A DNA stretch of 64,000 nt from CAIKXD01 sp035439485 (GTDB lineage Bacteria; Bacteroidota; Bacteroidia; UBA4408), in contig DAORKI010000004.1 of NCBI GenBank assembly GCA_035439485.1, forward strand, positions 10,109 to 74,108. The letters are read 5' to 3'. The notes under the pieces were generated by a model, which worked only from the letters and a program-made list of their open reading frames with translations, was not told the DNA's origin and made no database searches. The first letter of the stretch is position 1, and every line of letters begins with the position of its first letter. A program made the translations under genes and the position numbers. This document shows, piece by piece, positions 23,831 through 33,608 of the stretch.

Positions 23831-26398
23831 TTATATCCCCTTCAAAATGTGTTCCAAACTTTGTTCATCCTTAATTAGTACTTGTCGAGCTTTACTTCCT
23901 TCAAAGGGTCCGATTATACCTGCAGCCTCCAATTGGTCTACAATTCGGCCTGCTCTGTTATAACCTAATTTTAATCGCCTTTGAATTAAAGAGGTTGAAC
24001 CTTGTTGATGCTGTACAATGATTCTAGCTGCCTCTTCAAAAAAACTATCACGTTGAGAAAGGTCAATACTTTCCTTTTCTGAATTATCATTTTCATCAAC
24101 ATATTCGGGCAATAAATAAGGTTGTGGATAGGCTCTTTGGGCACCAATAAATTCTGTTATTTTGTCTACTTCAGGAGTATCAACAAAAGCGCATTGAATT
24201 CTTATGAGATCATTTCCAGTGGATAATAACATGTCGCCTCTACCAATTAATTGTTCAGCTCCACCTGCATCTAGGATGGTACGTGAATCGATTTTTGATG
24301 AAACTCTAAATGCTATTCGAGCTGGAAAATTGGCCTTAATGGTACCAGTTATAATATTTACTGATGGACGTTGAGTTGCGATAATTAAATGTATACCTAT
24401 AGCACGTGCCAATTGAGCTAAACGAGCAATAGGCATTTCTACTTCTTTCCCAGCTGTCATAATGAGGTCAGCAAATTCATCCACCACCAATACAATATAG
24501 GGCATATAGTGATGCCCTTCTAATGGATTCAGTTTACGTGAAATAAACTTGGCATTATATTCTTTGATATTACGAACCATTGCATTTTTTAAAAGTTCGT
24601 AACGAGCATCCATCAATATACATAATGAATTAAGCGTATGAATTACCTTTTTTGTATCGGTAATAATGCTTTCTTCGGCATTAGGCAACTTGGCTAAAAA
24701 GTGACGTTCAATAGTATTAAACAAGGTAAGTTCAACCTTTTTTGGGTCAACCAATACAAATTTAATTTGTGATGGATGTTTTTTATACAACAGAGAAACT
24801 AAAATTGCATTTAATCCAACTGATTTTCCTTGACCAGTGGCACCTGCCATTAACAAATGAGGCATTTTGGCTAAATCAGTGATGAAAGTGTCATTGGTGA
24901 TAGTCTTACCTAGCGCAATAGGTAAATCAAAATTAGTATTTTGAAATTTCTCAGAGGCAATAATACTTCTCATGCTTACCACCTCGGGTTTTTGATTAGG
25001 AACTTCAATACCAATGGTTCCTTTTCCAGGCATTGGTGCAATAATTCTAATCCCTAAAGCAGATAAACTTAGAGCAATATCATCTTCCAAATTTTTAATT
25101 TTAGAAATTCGTACTCCAGGAGCAGGTACAATTTCATATAAAGTAACTGTAGGTCCTATTGTAGCTTTAATTTTTTCAATTTCAATACTATAATTCTTTA
25201 AAGTATCAAGAATTCTATCTTTATTGGCCTGAAGTTCTTCATTATTTATAGTAATTGAATCATTTCCATGCTTTTCAAGTAAATCAATTTCGGGAAAAAC
25301 ATAGGCTGACAAATCAGCCTTTGGGTCAAAATCACCTTCTGCGTGTATAAATCCATCGTCTTCTAAATTATCATTCATATTGTTAGGGGCAATAAATTCA
25401 GGTTCAACATTTATTTGGTGCTCAACAATTAATTCAAGGTCGCCCTCACCCTTAGCGGGAATTTTATCTAGTTTATTATTTAGATTAATTTCAAAATCTT
25501 GCACCAAACTGTTATCTTCAACTAAATTTTCAATTTCCATCACTGGCTCCAAACTATTCACCATTTCCTTTTTAAGGGTTTTAGAAAGCTGTATTTCTTC
25601 CTCTTTTTCAAATTCATTCCAATTTTTAGGAGAAATTTTAGTTTCAGCACTTTCATCAATATGGCCTACCTTAAGCTCATTATCAAATTCATTAACTTTA
25701 ATATCATCCACCACTGTTTCAATTTTTTTACCAATGCCATTCCAATTAAAGCCTAGATAGGCATATCCAGCATTAAGTGCAACAAGCATAAGGGCTGTAC
25801 CAACTAATCCAAAAAATGAGATTAGCCACATATTCACTTGATATCCAAAGTTTCCTCCAATGAAAAACCACTCAGTTTCAATTAAGTGATTAAATACAAA
25901 CGAAGTACTTGTAGAGACTAGTAACAATAGCAGAAAACAATGTTTAATTGTTTTGCGAAATGAAAATAATTTAACTTTAAAAACCAATTTAAAGCCAAGG
26001 GCAAAAATAACTGGGACTAAGAATAAGGATGCAATTCCAAAGCCACGATGCATAAACCAATGAGAGAGAATGGCACCAGTTTTTCCTAACCAATTTGCCA
26101 CTTTAATTTCATTATTGCTTAACAATGTCCAATAGCCATCAATCACTTTATCTTGATCAATAGACCAGGTGAAGAAAAAGGATATAATGGCTACAAATAA
26201 ATAGGTAGAAAAAAGTAATAATAATGCACCTCCTATTATCTTAGCTCTTTTTATTTTTAATGCATTAGAGTTTTCTAAAGGAGCTTGAATAGAGTTTGTG
26301 CTGTTTTTTTCAGCCTTCTTATTTTTTGACTCAGCAGTATTTTTTTTAGCGCTTGCCTTTTTTTCCTTAACTTCTTCTAACTTTTCTACTGTTTCCAT
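23831..26398 (-). CDS. ftsK: FtsK/SpoIIIE DNA translocase
   Basis: I take the ATG at 26398 (855 residues); a TTG six codons upstream is less likely. Parts in order: Lys-rich start, four to five N-terminal helices (about 55-225), an acidic linker (about 240-390), the RecA-like motor with Walker A LMAGATGQGKSVGLNAILVS (about 525) and Walker B YIVLVVDEFADLIMTAG. A winged-helix gamma domain closes the protein (SLIQRRLKLGYNRAGRIVDQLEAAGIIG, about 800-830), which in the family reads chromosomal polarity sequences (KOPS-like). It pumps chromosome ends through the septum during division. The linker is short compared with E. coli FtsK, as in other Bacteroidota. Confidence 0.97.
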   Translation of the reverse strand: METVEKLEEVKEKKASAKKNTAESKNKKAEKNSTNSIQAPLENSNALKIKRAKIIGGALLLLFSTYLFVAIISFFFTWSIDQDKVIDGYWTLLSNNEIKVANWLGKTGAILSHWFMHRGFGIASLFLVPVIFALGFKLVFKVKLFSFRKTIKHCFLLLLLVSTSTSFVFNHLIETEWFFIGGNFGYQVNMWLISFFGLVGTALMLVALNAGYAYLGFNWNGIGKKIETVVDDIKVNEFDNELKVGHIDESAETKISPKNWNEFEKEEEIQLSKTLKKEMVNSLEPVMEIENLVEDNSLVQDFEINLNNKLDKIPAKGEGDLELIVEHQINVEPEFIAPNNMNDNLEDDGFIHAEGDFDPKADLSAYVFPEIDLLEKHGNDSITINNEELQANKDRILDTLKNYSIEIEKIKATIGPTVTLYEIVPAPGVRISKIKNLEDDIALSLSALGIRIIAPMPGKGTIGIEVPNQKPEVVSMRSIIASEKFQNTNFDLPIALGKTITNDTFITDLAKMPHLLMAGATGQGKSVGLNAILVSLLYKKHPSQIKFVLVDPKKVELTLFNTIERHFLAKLPNAEESIITDTKKVIHTLNSLCILMDARYELLKNAMVRNIKEYNAKFISRKLNPLEGHHYMPYIVLVVDEFADLIMTAGKEVEMPIARLAQLARAIGIHLIIATQRPSVNIITGTIKANFPARIAFRVSSKIDSRTILDAGGAEQLIGRGDMLLSTGNDLIRIQCAFVDTPEVDKITEFIGAQRAYPQPYLLPEYVDENDNSEKESIDLSQRDSFFEEAARIIVQHQQGSTSLIQRRLKLGYNRAGRIVDQLEAAGIIGPFEGSKARQVLIKDEQSLEHILKGI

Positions 26399-26417
26399 TG
26401 GGTTAAATTTTAGCAAT

Positions 26418-26425
26418 CAAAAATA
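26418..26425 (-). promoter_or_regulatory. Candidate -7 box for ftsK
   Basis: Read leftward TATTTTTG, matching TAnnTTTG, 19 bases before the ftsK ATG. No clear -33 box. The remainder of the gap (26426-26653) is AT-rich with one direct repeat (ATGTAATT twice, 26461 and 26472). Confidence 0.4.
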
Positions 26426-26653
26426 ATTAACTAATTACGTTAAAAAAGGATGTTTATAATATGTAATTAACATGTAATTGTTTAAATCGGATATAAAACA
26501 TTAAAGTTGAGTTTTTATGATTTTTTGGGTGTTTGAGTCAAAGTCAAACTTTTGTTAGCAACATAAAATTTTCGAATTAAGAATCATTAGTTTTCAATAC
26601 AGAAATGTTTAAAGTTTAATTGGCCTTTGGTTAAAGCAAGAGTATTGCAAAGT

Positions 26654-26661
26654 TATATTTG
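26654..26661 (+). promoter_or_regulatory. -7 box directly before mtgA
   Basis: TATATTTG ends 4 bases before the ATG at 26666. This spacing decides the start: the longer reading frame with a TTG at 26627 would begin upstream of the transcription start. Confidence 0.6.
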
Positions 26662-26665
26662 CTTT

Positions 26666-27388
26666 ATGTTTATAGGTGTAATGATAGTTTTAAGGTTTAT
26701 TTGGACTTGGGTTAAAAGAATCATTTTCTTTGGAATTATAGCAAGTATACTATCCGTTTTATTGTTTAAATATGTGATGGTTCCTTTTACGCCACTGATG
26801 ATTAGCAGATCTATTGAACATATATTTGATGGAAAGACTCCCAAATTAAAAAAAACATGGGTGGCTTTAGACGACATGTCAAAGGAAATGCCTTTAGCTG
26901 CCATGTGTGCTGAAGACGGGAATTTTTTGAACCATCATGGTTTTGATTTTGAGGCCATGGAAAAAGCATGGAAGTATAATAATAAACATGGAGATAAAAA
27001 ACCCATTAAAGGCGGAAGTACTATTTCGCAACAGGTAGCAAAAAATGTGTTTTTATGGCAAGGACGAACCTATTTAAGAAAAGGTTTAGAAGTGTATTTT
27101 ACTTTTTTGATTGAATTGATTTGGAGTAAGCATCGAATAATGGAAGTATACTTGAATGTTATTGAAATGGGTGATGGAATTTATGGAGCAGAAGAAGCTT
27201 CACAAGCCTATTACAACAAATCATGCAAAAAACTCAAACGGGGTGAAGCTGCTCTGATTGCTGTATGTTTTCCAAATCCAAGAAAATTGAGTCCTTTAAC
27301 ACCAAATAAGCGGCTGTTCAATAAGCAACAAAAAATTGTTCGATTAATGAACTACACTGGAAAAATTGATTGGAACAAACCAAATTAA
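26666..27388 (+). CDS. mtgA: Monofunctional biosynthetic peptidoglycan transglycosylase
   Basis: With the ATG at 26666 the protein has 240 residues, close to the family norm. One N-terminal helix (about 15-35) anchors it in the inner membrane. The GT51 domain shows the five conserved motifs: AEDGNFLNHHGFD (catalytic Glu-Asp near residue 83), KGGSTISQQVAKNVFLW, a basic RKGLEVYFTFLIEL segment, MEVYLNVIEMGDGIYG (second catalytic Glu) and the LIAVCFPNPRKLSP region. It polymerises lipid II into glycan strands. There is no transpeptidase domain. It overlaps aroC tail to tail by four bases. Confidence 0.95.
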   Translation: MFIGVMIVLRFIWTWVKRIIFFGIIASILSVLLFKYVMVPFTPLMISRSIEHIFDGKTPKLKKTWVALDDMSKEMPLAAMCAEDGNFLNHHGFDFEAMEKAWKYNNKHGDKKPIKGGSTISQQVAKNVFLWQGRTYLRKGLEVYFTFLIELIWSKHRIMEVYLNVIEMGDGIYGAEEASQAYYNKSCKKLKRGEAALIAVCFPNPRKLSPLTPNKRLFNKQQKIVRLMNYTGKIDWNKPN

Positions 27389-28461
27389 TTATTGCACTTT
27401 TGACGAAGTAAAAAATCAATAATTACAAGGGCTGCCATAGCTTCAACAATTGGAACTGCTCTTGGAACCACGCATACATCATGTCTTCCTGACACTTTTA
27501 AACTTACTTCATTTAAATCTTTGTTGAGTGTTTTTTGTTCAATTTTTATAGAAGAAACTGGTTTAAATGCAACATTAAAATTAATTTCAGCGCCATTGCT
27601 AATGCCTCCTTGTATGCCACCAGAATGATTAGTTAAAAATTCAATTTTATTTTCATTATTAACCATGAGATCATTATGCTCTGAACCTTTCATAGTGGCT
27701 GATTTAAAGCCAGAACCAAATTCAAAACCTTTTACAGCATTGATACTTAACATTGCTTTGCCCAATTCGGCATGCAATTTATCGAATACAGGTTCGCCCA
27801 ATCCAACTGGAACACCATTAATTTTGCAAGTAATAATTCCTCCTAATGTGTCGCCTGTTAATGCTGTATTTTCAATTAATTGAATCATTTTGAAAGCAAT
27901 TTCCTTATTTGGACACCGCACTAAATTACTTTCAATGTCTTCAAAATTCAAGGGATGCAAACCTTCATCCAATTTGATGTTTCCAATTTGAGATACATAA
28001 GCACAAAATGAAATTTGATGCTGTTTCAAGTACAATTGCGCAACCGCACCAGCTACTACCCTACTTAATGTTTCTCGAGCTGAGGCACGTCCGCTACCTC
28101 GATGATCTTTATGACCGTATTTGGCTGTGTAAGTATAATCAGCATGTGAAGGTCTAAAGGTATCTTTTAAATTATCGTAGTCCTTACTTTGGTGGTCTTC
28201 GTTATGAACCATAAATGCAATAGGGGTACCAATAGTTCTACCATCAAAAATACCTGATAAAAAAATAACTTTATCTTTTTCTTTTCTTGGGGAAACAATT
28301 CCTGACTGACCAGGTTTTCGTCTATCCAATTGATGTTGGATAAATTCAAAATCTATGATTATACCTGGAGGACAACCATCAATAACACCACCAATTGCAT
28401 TTCCATGACTTTCTCCAAAAGTTGTAAGTTTAAAAAGAGTCCCATAAGTATTTCCGGCCAT
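27385..28461 (-). CDS. aroC: Chorismate synthase
   Basis: I take the ATG at 28461 (358 residues), since family members start MAGNTYGTLFKLTTFGESHG; an ATG three codons upstream is also possible. The FMN-dependent enzyme converts 5-enolpyruvylshikimate-3-phosphate to chorismate, the last common step to aromatic amino acids. The signatures are GESHGNAIGGVIDGCPPG at the start, RPSHADYTYTAKYG, the GRASARETLSRVVAGAVAQ helix (about 125), and a C-terminal SGRHDVCVVPRAVPIVEAM. Full length. No other shikimate genes are nearby. Confidence 0.97.
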   Translation of the reverse strand: MAGNTYGTLFKLTTFGESHGNAIGGVIDGCPPGIIIDFEFIQHQLDRRKPGQSGIVSPRKEKDKVIFLSGIFDGRTIGTPIAFMVHNEDHQSKDYDNLKDTFRPSHADYTYTAKYGHKDHRGSGRASARETLSRVVAGAVAQLYLKQHQISFCAYVSQIGNIKLDEGLHPLNFEDIESNLVRCPNKEIAFKMIQLIENTALTGDTLGGIITCKINGVPVGLGEPVFDKLHAELGKAMLSINAVKGFEFGSGFKSATMKGSEHNDLMVNNENKIEFLTNHSGGIQGGISNGAEINFNVAFKPVSSIKIEQKTLNKDLNEVSLKVSGRHDVCVVPRAVPIVEAMAALVIIDFLLRQKCNN

Positions 28462-28644
28462 AAGGTGCATTATATAATGGTGCTAATGTATTAAAACTTG
28501 TTTATTAATTTGTGCATTTATCAAATGATAATGAAAATTCAGTATAAAATTTCTTAAAAAAATATGTATATAAACATCATGTTAACTTTGTATTTGATAC
28601 GTTTTTAGTAAATTGTAAATTACTTTTACAAAAGCTTTATTTTT

Positions 28645-28678
28645 TTTGTGTGATTAACTATGTTAAATTATAACTTTG
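28645..28678 (+). promoter_or_regulatory. Candidate promoter of sucAB
   Basis: TAACTTTG at 28671-28678 is a good -7 box; TTTG at 28645-28648 lies 22 bases upstream, slightly long for a -33 element. The -7 box is 21 bases before the sucA ATG. The rest of the 28462-28670 gap is AT-rich with nothing else recognised. Confidence 0.5.
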
Positions 28679-28699
28679 CGTTTTGATAAGACATAAAAT

Positions 28700-31432
28700 A
28701 TGGATAAGTTTTCTTATTTGAGTAACGGACATGTTGATGCTATTGAAGATAGCTATAAACAATATTTAGATAATCCTGATTCGGTTGAACCCGGATGGAG
28801 AAGTTTCTTTGAAGGGTTTGAATTTGCAAGAAAAAATTACGAAACTCTACATGAAGTACCTGATAATATTACTAAGGAGTTTCAGGTTGTAAATTTAATC
28901 AATCTTTACAGAAGCACTGGGCATTTATTTACCAAAACCAATCCAGTGCGTGATCGTAGAAAATACACGCCAACTTTAGATGATATACATTTAATTGGTT
29001 TGGGTGAAGCTGACATGGAAACAGAGTTTCAGGCTGGGAATCAAATTGGTTTAGGCCCAGCGAAACTAAAAGACATTATAAGTTTTTTAAAGAAAACATA
29101 TTGTAATTCAATTGGTGTTGAGTTTAAGTACATTCGAAATCAAAAAATTTTAGAATGGTTACAAAAGCGTATGGAGAGCACACAAAATACACCAAGTCTT
29201 TCCTCTAAAGAAAAATTGCGTTTACTTGAAAATATTAGCAAGGCAGTAGTATTCGAAAACTTTTTACATACCAAGTTTGTAGGGCAAAAAAGATTCTCTT
29301 TGGAGGGGGCAGAGTCATTGATACCTGCATTAGATGCTGTAATTGAGAAAGGAGCAGAAATAGGAATTCAAGAGTTTGTAATTGGAATGGCTCATAGGGG
29401 TCGTCTGAATGTTTTGGCTAACATTTTACATAAAACGTATGAAGATATATTTAGTGAATTTGAAGGAAAAGAATTTGAAGATTCTTTATTTGATGGAGAT
29501 GTAAAATATCATCAAGGTTATAGTGCTGATATTGTTACCGATACAGGAAAGAAAGTTCATTTAAGTTTAACTCCAAATCCATCGCATTTAGAAACTGTTG
29601 GACCTGTTGTAGAAGGTATATCTCGTGCAAAAATAGATGCTGCATATCAAGGAGATTATAATAAGTTGGCGCCAATATTAATTCATGGCGATGCTGCAAT
29701 TGCTGCTCAAGGTGTAGTTTACGAGGTAATTCAAATGTCGAAATTAGATGGGTATAAAACTGGAGGAACCATTCATTTAGTAATTAATAATCAAATAGGG
29801 TTTACCACCAATTATCATGATGCCCGTTCAAGCACATACTGTACTGATATTGCGAAGGTGGTGCAATCACCTGTTTTTCATGTGAATGGTGATGATGTAG
29901 AGGCTTTAGTATATTCAATTCGTTTGGCAGTAGAATTTCGTCAAAATTTTCATAAGGATGTGTTTATCGACTTATTATGTTACCGCAAATATGGGCACAA
30001 TGAAGGTGATGAACCACGATTCACACAACCAATATTATATAAAGCTATTGCTGCACATCAAAATGCAAGAGAGATTTACGTTAAAAAATTAATGGCTGAA
30101 GGTTCTGTTGATGAAAATAAATCGAAAGAAATTGAAAAAAATTTCAAAAAATTATTACAAGATAGGCTGGATGATGCCAAGCAAATAAGTAAATCGAAAA
30201 TAACTTCATTTTTAGATGGGGTTTGGAAAGGATTAAGAATGGATGAAGATCATGATTTTGATCAATCACCAGTAACTGCCGTAAAAAAAGAAACACTCCT
30301 TAGCATTGGACAAAAAATATCCCAGATTCCATCAGATATGAAATTCTTTAATAAGGTGGAAAGTATATTGAAAGATCGTCAAAAAATGCTCGAAGGAGAA
30401 GGACGACTTGACTGGGCTATGGGTGAGCTCTTGGCTTATGGAACACTTTTAAAAGAAAATTATCCGATTCGATTCAGTGGGCAGGATGTTGAGCGAGGCA
30501 CTTTTTCGCACAGACATGCCGTCATAAAAATTGAAGATAGCGAAGAAGAATATGTTCCATTAAACAATATCGATAATATTCAAGCAAAGTTTGAAATTTA
30601 TAATTCATTGCTTTCGGAATATGGAGTACTCGGCTTTGAATATGGTTATGCAATGGCTACACCGCAGGGTTTAACCATATGGGAAGCACAGTTTGGCGAT
30701 TTCAATAATTGTGCTCAAGTAATTTTTGACCAATACTTGTCGGCTGCTGAAGATAAATGGAGAAGGATGAATGGGATATGTGTATTTTTACCTCATGGTT
30801 ACGAAGGCCAAGGTGCAGAGCATAGTAGTGCGCGCATGGAGCGTTTTTTACATCTTTGTGCACAAAATAATATGTATGTAGTAAATGTTACAAGCCCAGC
30901 CAACTTTTTTCATTGCCTACGCAGGCAGTTGATAAGCTCTTTTAGAAAGCCACTTATAGCATTCACACCAAAAAGTTTATTAAGACATCCTAAGTGTGTT
31001 TCTAAAATTGAAGACTTTACCAATGGTGGATTTAAAGAGCTTATTGATGACACTAATGCCGATCCATCAAAAGTGAATGAAATTTTGCTTTGCACTGGTA
31101 AAATATTTTATGAATTAGCTGAACGTAAAGAAGAAATGAATGCCGAGCATATTGCAATTATTAGATTAGAGCAGTTGTATCCATTTCCAATGAATCAAAT
31201 TAATGATGTATTTGCAAAATACAAAAAGGTAAAGTCATACACTTGGGTGCAGGAAGAACCTGAAAACATGGGTGCTTGGGCATATATGCTTCGTACTTTA
31301 CGAAAGATTGATTTAAAATTAATTTCTCGAAAAGAAAGTGCCAGTCCAGCAACTGGGTCTTCAAAAACACATGCTAAGCAACAAAAAGAAATAATCGATA
31401 AAGCTTTTGCCTCTGAAAAAGTGAAAGCATAA
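28700..31432 (+). CDS. sucA: 2-oxoglutarate dehydrogenase E1 component
   Basis: The 910-residue thiamine-diphosphate enzyme decarboxylates 2-oxoglutarate in the TCA cycle and passes the succinyl group to the E2 lipoyl arm. The N-terminal E1 helix (FSYLSNGHVDAIEDSYKQYL) that tethers it to the complex is present. Next come VIGMAHRGRLNVLANIL, PNPSHLETVGPVVEG, the ThDP motif GDAAIAAQGVVYEV (about 330) with NNQIGFTTN, and the Transket_pyr domain (about 575-770, SHRHAVI, FGDFNNCAQVIFDQY, HGYEGQGAEHSSAR). The C-terminus (WVQEEPENMGAW) is typical. Full length. The E2 gene follows after 28 bases; E3 is not in the window. Confidence 0.98.
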   Translation: MDKFSYLSNGHVDAIEDSYKQYLDNPDSVEPGWRSFFEGFEFARKNYETLHEVPDNITKEFQVVNLINLYRSTGHLFTKTNPVRDRRKYTPTLDDIHLIGLGEADMETEFQAGNQIGLGPAKLKDIISFLKKTYCNSIGVEFKYIRNQKILEWLQKRMESTQNTPSLSSKEKLRLLENISKAVVFENFLHTKFVGQKRFSLEGAESLIPALDAVIEKGAEIGIQEFVIGMAHRGRLNVLANILHKTYEDIFSEFEGKEFEDSLFDGDVKYHQGYSADIVTDTGKKVHLSLTPNPSHLETVGPVVEGISRAKIDAAYQGDYNKLAPILIHGDAAIAAQGVVYEVIQMSKLDGYKTGGTIHLVINNQIGFTTNYHDARSSTYCTDIAKVVQSPVFHVNGDDVEALVYSIRLAVEFRQNFHKDVFIDLLCYRKYGHNEGDEPRFTQPILYKAIAAHQNAREIYVKKLMAEGSVDENKSKEIEKNFKKLLQDRLDDAKQISKSKITSFLDGVWKGLRMDEDHDFDQSPVTAVKKETLLSIGQKISQIPSDMKFFNKVESILKDRQKMLEGEGRLDWAMGELLAYGTLLKENYPIRFSGQDVERGTFSHRHAVIKIEDSEEEYVPLNNIDNIQAKFEIYNSLLSEYGVLGFEYGYAMATPQGLTIWEAQFGDFNNCAQVIFDQYLSAAEDKWRRMNGICVFLPHGYEGQGAEHSSARMERFLHLCAQNNMYVVNVTSPANFFHCLRRQLISSFRKPLIAFTPKSLLRHPKCVSKIEDFTNGGFKELIDDTNADPSKVNEILLCTGKIFYELAERKEEMNAEHIAIIRLEQLYPFPMNQINDVFAKYKKVKSYTWVQEEPENMGAWAYMLRTLRKIDLKLISRKESASPATGSSKTHAKQQKEIIDKAFASEKVKA

Positions 31433-31460
31433 ATAATTATAACCATTAAATATTAATCTT

Positions 31461-32696
31461 ATGATGATAGAAATAAAAGTTCCAAGCCCTGGAGAATCAA
31501 TTACAGAAGTACAAATTGCACGTTGGTTAAAAAAAGAAGGAGATATTGTAGAAAAGGATGATGAGCTATGTGAAATTGATTCAGATAAAGCTACATTAAC
31601 TGTAAATGCAGAAGAGGCAGGACAATTACAAATTCTAGCTAAAGAAGGCGAAACAGTTAAAGTGGGTGAAATAGTATGTAAGATTGACACATCAGTTGCA
31701 GCAATTCCAAATGCGACAGCAATTGAAAAAGCCGTGCCCAATAAAAATGTTGAAACTACGAAAGCAGTTCCAAATAAGGTTGAAATGCCTGTTAAGGAAA
31801 GCTATGCTCAAGGAGTCCCATCGCCATCGGCTAAAAAACTAATGGATGAGAATCAAATACCGGCAAATGCAGTTGTTGGAACAGGTAAAGGAGGTAGAGT
31901 AACAAAACAAGACGTTTTGAGTTTGATGTCGAAAGGCTTTAATTCTAGTATTAAAGAAGAAACCAGCAGGAATACTGATCGACAAAAAATGACATCCTTA
32001 CGCAAAAAGCTATCTCAACGATTAGTGGCTGTTAAAAATGAAACAGCTATGTTGACTACTTTTAACGAAGTAGATATGAGCGCGATTATGGCCATTAGAG
32101 CAAAGTACAAGGATGCATTTAAAGAAAAATTTGGCGTGAATGTTGGGTTCATGAGCTTTTTTACCAAGGCAGTGACAGAAGCACTTCAATTGTTTCCTGC
32201 GGTTAATGCTATGATTGACGGAGATGAAATTGTGTATCACAAATATTGTGATATTGGAATTGCAGTGAGTGCTCCAAAAGGTTTGGTAGTTCCAGTATTG
32301 CGTAATGCCGAAGCTATGAGTTTGGCTGACATTGAAAATGGCATCAAAACATTAGCATTAAAAGCAAGAGATAATAAAATTACTATTGAAGAAATGACTG
32401 GTGGAACCTTTACCATCACCAACGGTGGGGTTTTTGGAAGTATGATGAGCACACCAATTATTAATCCACCTCAAAGCGCAATATTAGGAATGCATAATGT
32501 GGTTGACAGACCAATTGCTGTTAATGGTGAAGTTAAAATTAGACCAATAATGTATGTTGCCCTTTCATACGATCACCGTATTATTGATGGTAGAGAATCT
32601 GTAGGATTTTTAGTTAAAGTTAAAGAAATGCTTGAAAACCCAGCAAAAATGCTTTTTGGAGCTAAATCGCCAGAAGAAATTTTATTAGGTTTGTAG
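31461..32696 (+). CDS. sucB: Dihydrolipoyllysine-residue succinyltransferase (2-oxoglutarate dehydrogenase E2)
   Basis: The 411-residue protein has an N-terminal lipoyl domain (1-77) with the lipoylation Lys in EIDSDKATLTV (about residue 43). An Ala/Pro/Lys-poor linker leads to the peripheral subunit-binding domain (SPSAKKLMDENQIPANAVVGTG, about 116-150). The catalytic domain (about 180-411) ends with the active-site motif YDHRIIDGRESVGFLV (His and Asp). It transfers the succinyl group to CoA and forms the complex core. It follows sucA in one operon, closed by a terminator. Both ATGs at the start (31461, 31464) are usable. Confidence 0.98.
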   Translation: MMIEIKVPSPGESITEVQIARWLKKEGDIVEKDDELCEIDSDKATLTVNAEEAGQLQILAKEGETVKVGEIVCKIDTSVAAIPNATAIEKAVPNKNVETTKAVPNKVEMPVKESYAQGVPSPSAKKLMDENQIPANAVVGTGKGGRVTKQDVLSLMSKGFNSSIKEETSRNTDRQKMTSLRKKLSQRLVAVKNETAMLTTFNEVDMSAIMAIRAKYKDAFKEKFGVNVGFMSFFTKAVTEALQLFPAVNAMIDGDEIVYHKYCDIGIAVSAPKGLVVPVLRNAEAMSLADIENGIKTLALKARDNKITIEEMTGGTFTITNGGVFGSMMSTPIINPPQSAILGMHNVVDRPIAVNGEVKIRPIMYVALSYDHRIIDGRESVGFLVKVKEMLENPAKMLFGAKSPEEILLGL

Positions 32697-32719
32697 ATAA
32701 TATAGATAGTTAAATTTAA

Positions 32720-32747
32720 AGGGTTGAAGTAATTCAATCCTTTTTTT
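32720..32747 (+). terminator. Rho-independent terminator of the sucAB operon
   Basis: Stem GGGTTGAA/TTCAATCC (32721-32728 and 32733-32740, one G-T pair) with GTAA loop, followed by seven T. It lies 11 bases before the next ATG, so the methyltransferase gene must have a promoter inside this short gap or rely on read-through. Confidence 0.85.
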
Positions 32748-32758
32748 ATTTCACTCCC

Positions 32759-33577
32759 ATGGACAACATTCAAATTACTAGTTTAAGTAATCCTAAAATT
32801 AAGTTAATAACTAAGTTAGAGAAATCGGGACATAGGGCCGAAATGGGTTTATTTACGGTGGAAGGAAAAAAGGAAATTTTGCTTTGTGCTGAAGCAGGGT
32901 ATGAAATCACAGAATTGTACTACTGTAAAGCAATCATTAAAGATTTTTCGCTTTTGCATAACCCTTTATTTAAAGGTTCAAATCTCATTGAAATTTCATT
33001 GCCCGTTTTTGAGAAAATTGCCTATCGTGAAAGTAGAGATGGTTATTTTGCTGTTGCCAAAACAAAGTATAAAAACTTAAACGAAATTAAGCTTTCTCCC
33101 AAGGCCCATATTATAGTTTTAGAATCTGTTGAAAAACCGGGAAACCTTGGTGCAATTTTGCGTTCGGCAGATGCTGCTCAAGTAGATGCGGTAATTGTTT
33201 GTGATAAAAAAACCGATATTTTTAATCCTAATGCCATTAGAAGTAGCCTAGGATGTATATTTACAAATCAAATAGTGTGTTGTAGTAATGAGGAATGTTT
33301 ACAGTGGCTAAAATTGAATGAAATTATCACTTATGCCGCTGCACTATCTGCCACCGAATTATATCATGAACAAAATTTTACACATGCAACAGCACTTGTG
33401 TTTGGTACTGAAGCTGAGGGTTTAAGTAATTTTTGGTTGAGCCATGCAGATAAACAAATTAAAATTCCAATGCGTGGAAAAATTGATTCTTTGAATGTTT
33501 CAGGAAGTTGTGCTGTAATGATGTTTGAAGTAGAAAGGCAAAGAGGATTTGGGAGAATTGCAAAAATTAACAACTAA
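32759..33577 (+). CDS. SpoU/TrmH-family RNA 2'-O-methyltransferase
   Basis: The 272-residue SPOUT enzyme has an N-terminal RNA-binding subdomain (about 1-100, LSNPKIKLITKLEKSGHRAEMGLFTVEGKKEI) and a C-terminal SAM-binding knot. The knot motifs are intact: VLESVEKPGNLGAILRSADA (motif 1, Asn and Arg), LVFGTEAEGLSNFWL (motif 2) and IPMRGKIDSLNVSGSCAVMM (motif 3). It should methylate a ribose in rRNA or tRNA; the exact site cannot be read from sequence. It sits directly after the sucAB terminator. Confidence 0.92.
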   Translation: MDNIQITSLSNPKIKLITKLEKSGHRAEMGLFTVEGKKEILLCAEAGYEITELYYCKAIIKDFSLLHNPLFKGSNLIEISLPVFEKIAYRESRDGYFAVAKTKYKNLNEIKLSPKAHIIVLESVEKPGNLGAILRSADAAQVDAVIVCDKKTDIFNPNAIRSSLGCIFTNQIVCCSNEECLQWLKLNEIITYAAALSATELYHEQNFTHATALVFGTEAEGLSNFWLSHADKQIKIPMRGKIDSLNVSGSCAVMMFEVERQRGFGRIAKINN

Positions 33578-33608
33578 TATTTCGGGAATTTAGCTCGAAA
33601 ACTCTACT

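Noticed and set aside
26399..26416. TTG start for ftsK six codons upstream
   Set aside because: The ATG at 26398 is nearby and gives a normal N-terminus; the extra residues have no family support.
26627..26665. TTG start for mtgA
   Set aside because: A perfect -7 box (26654-26661) lies between this TTG and the ATG at 26666, so it would be upstream of the transcript start.
33578..33608. Short TTTCG/CGAAA inverted repeat between the convergent methyltransferase and phosphatase genes
   Set aside because: Five-base stem with no T-run; too weak to call a terminator.
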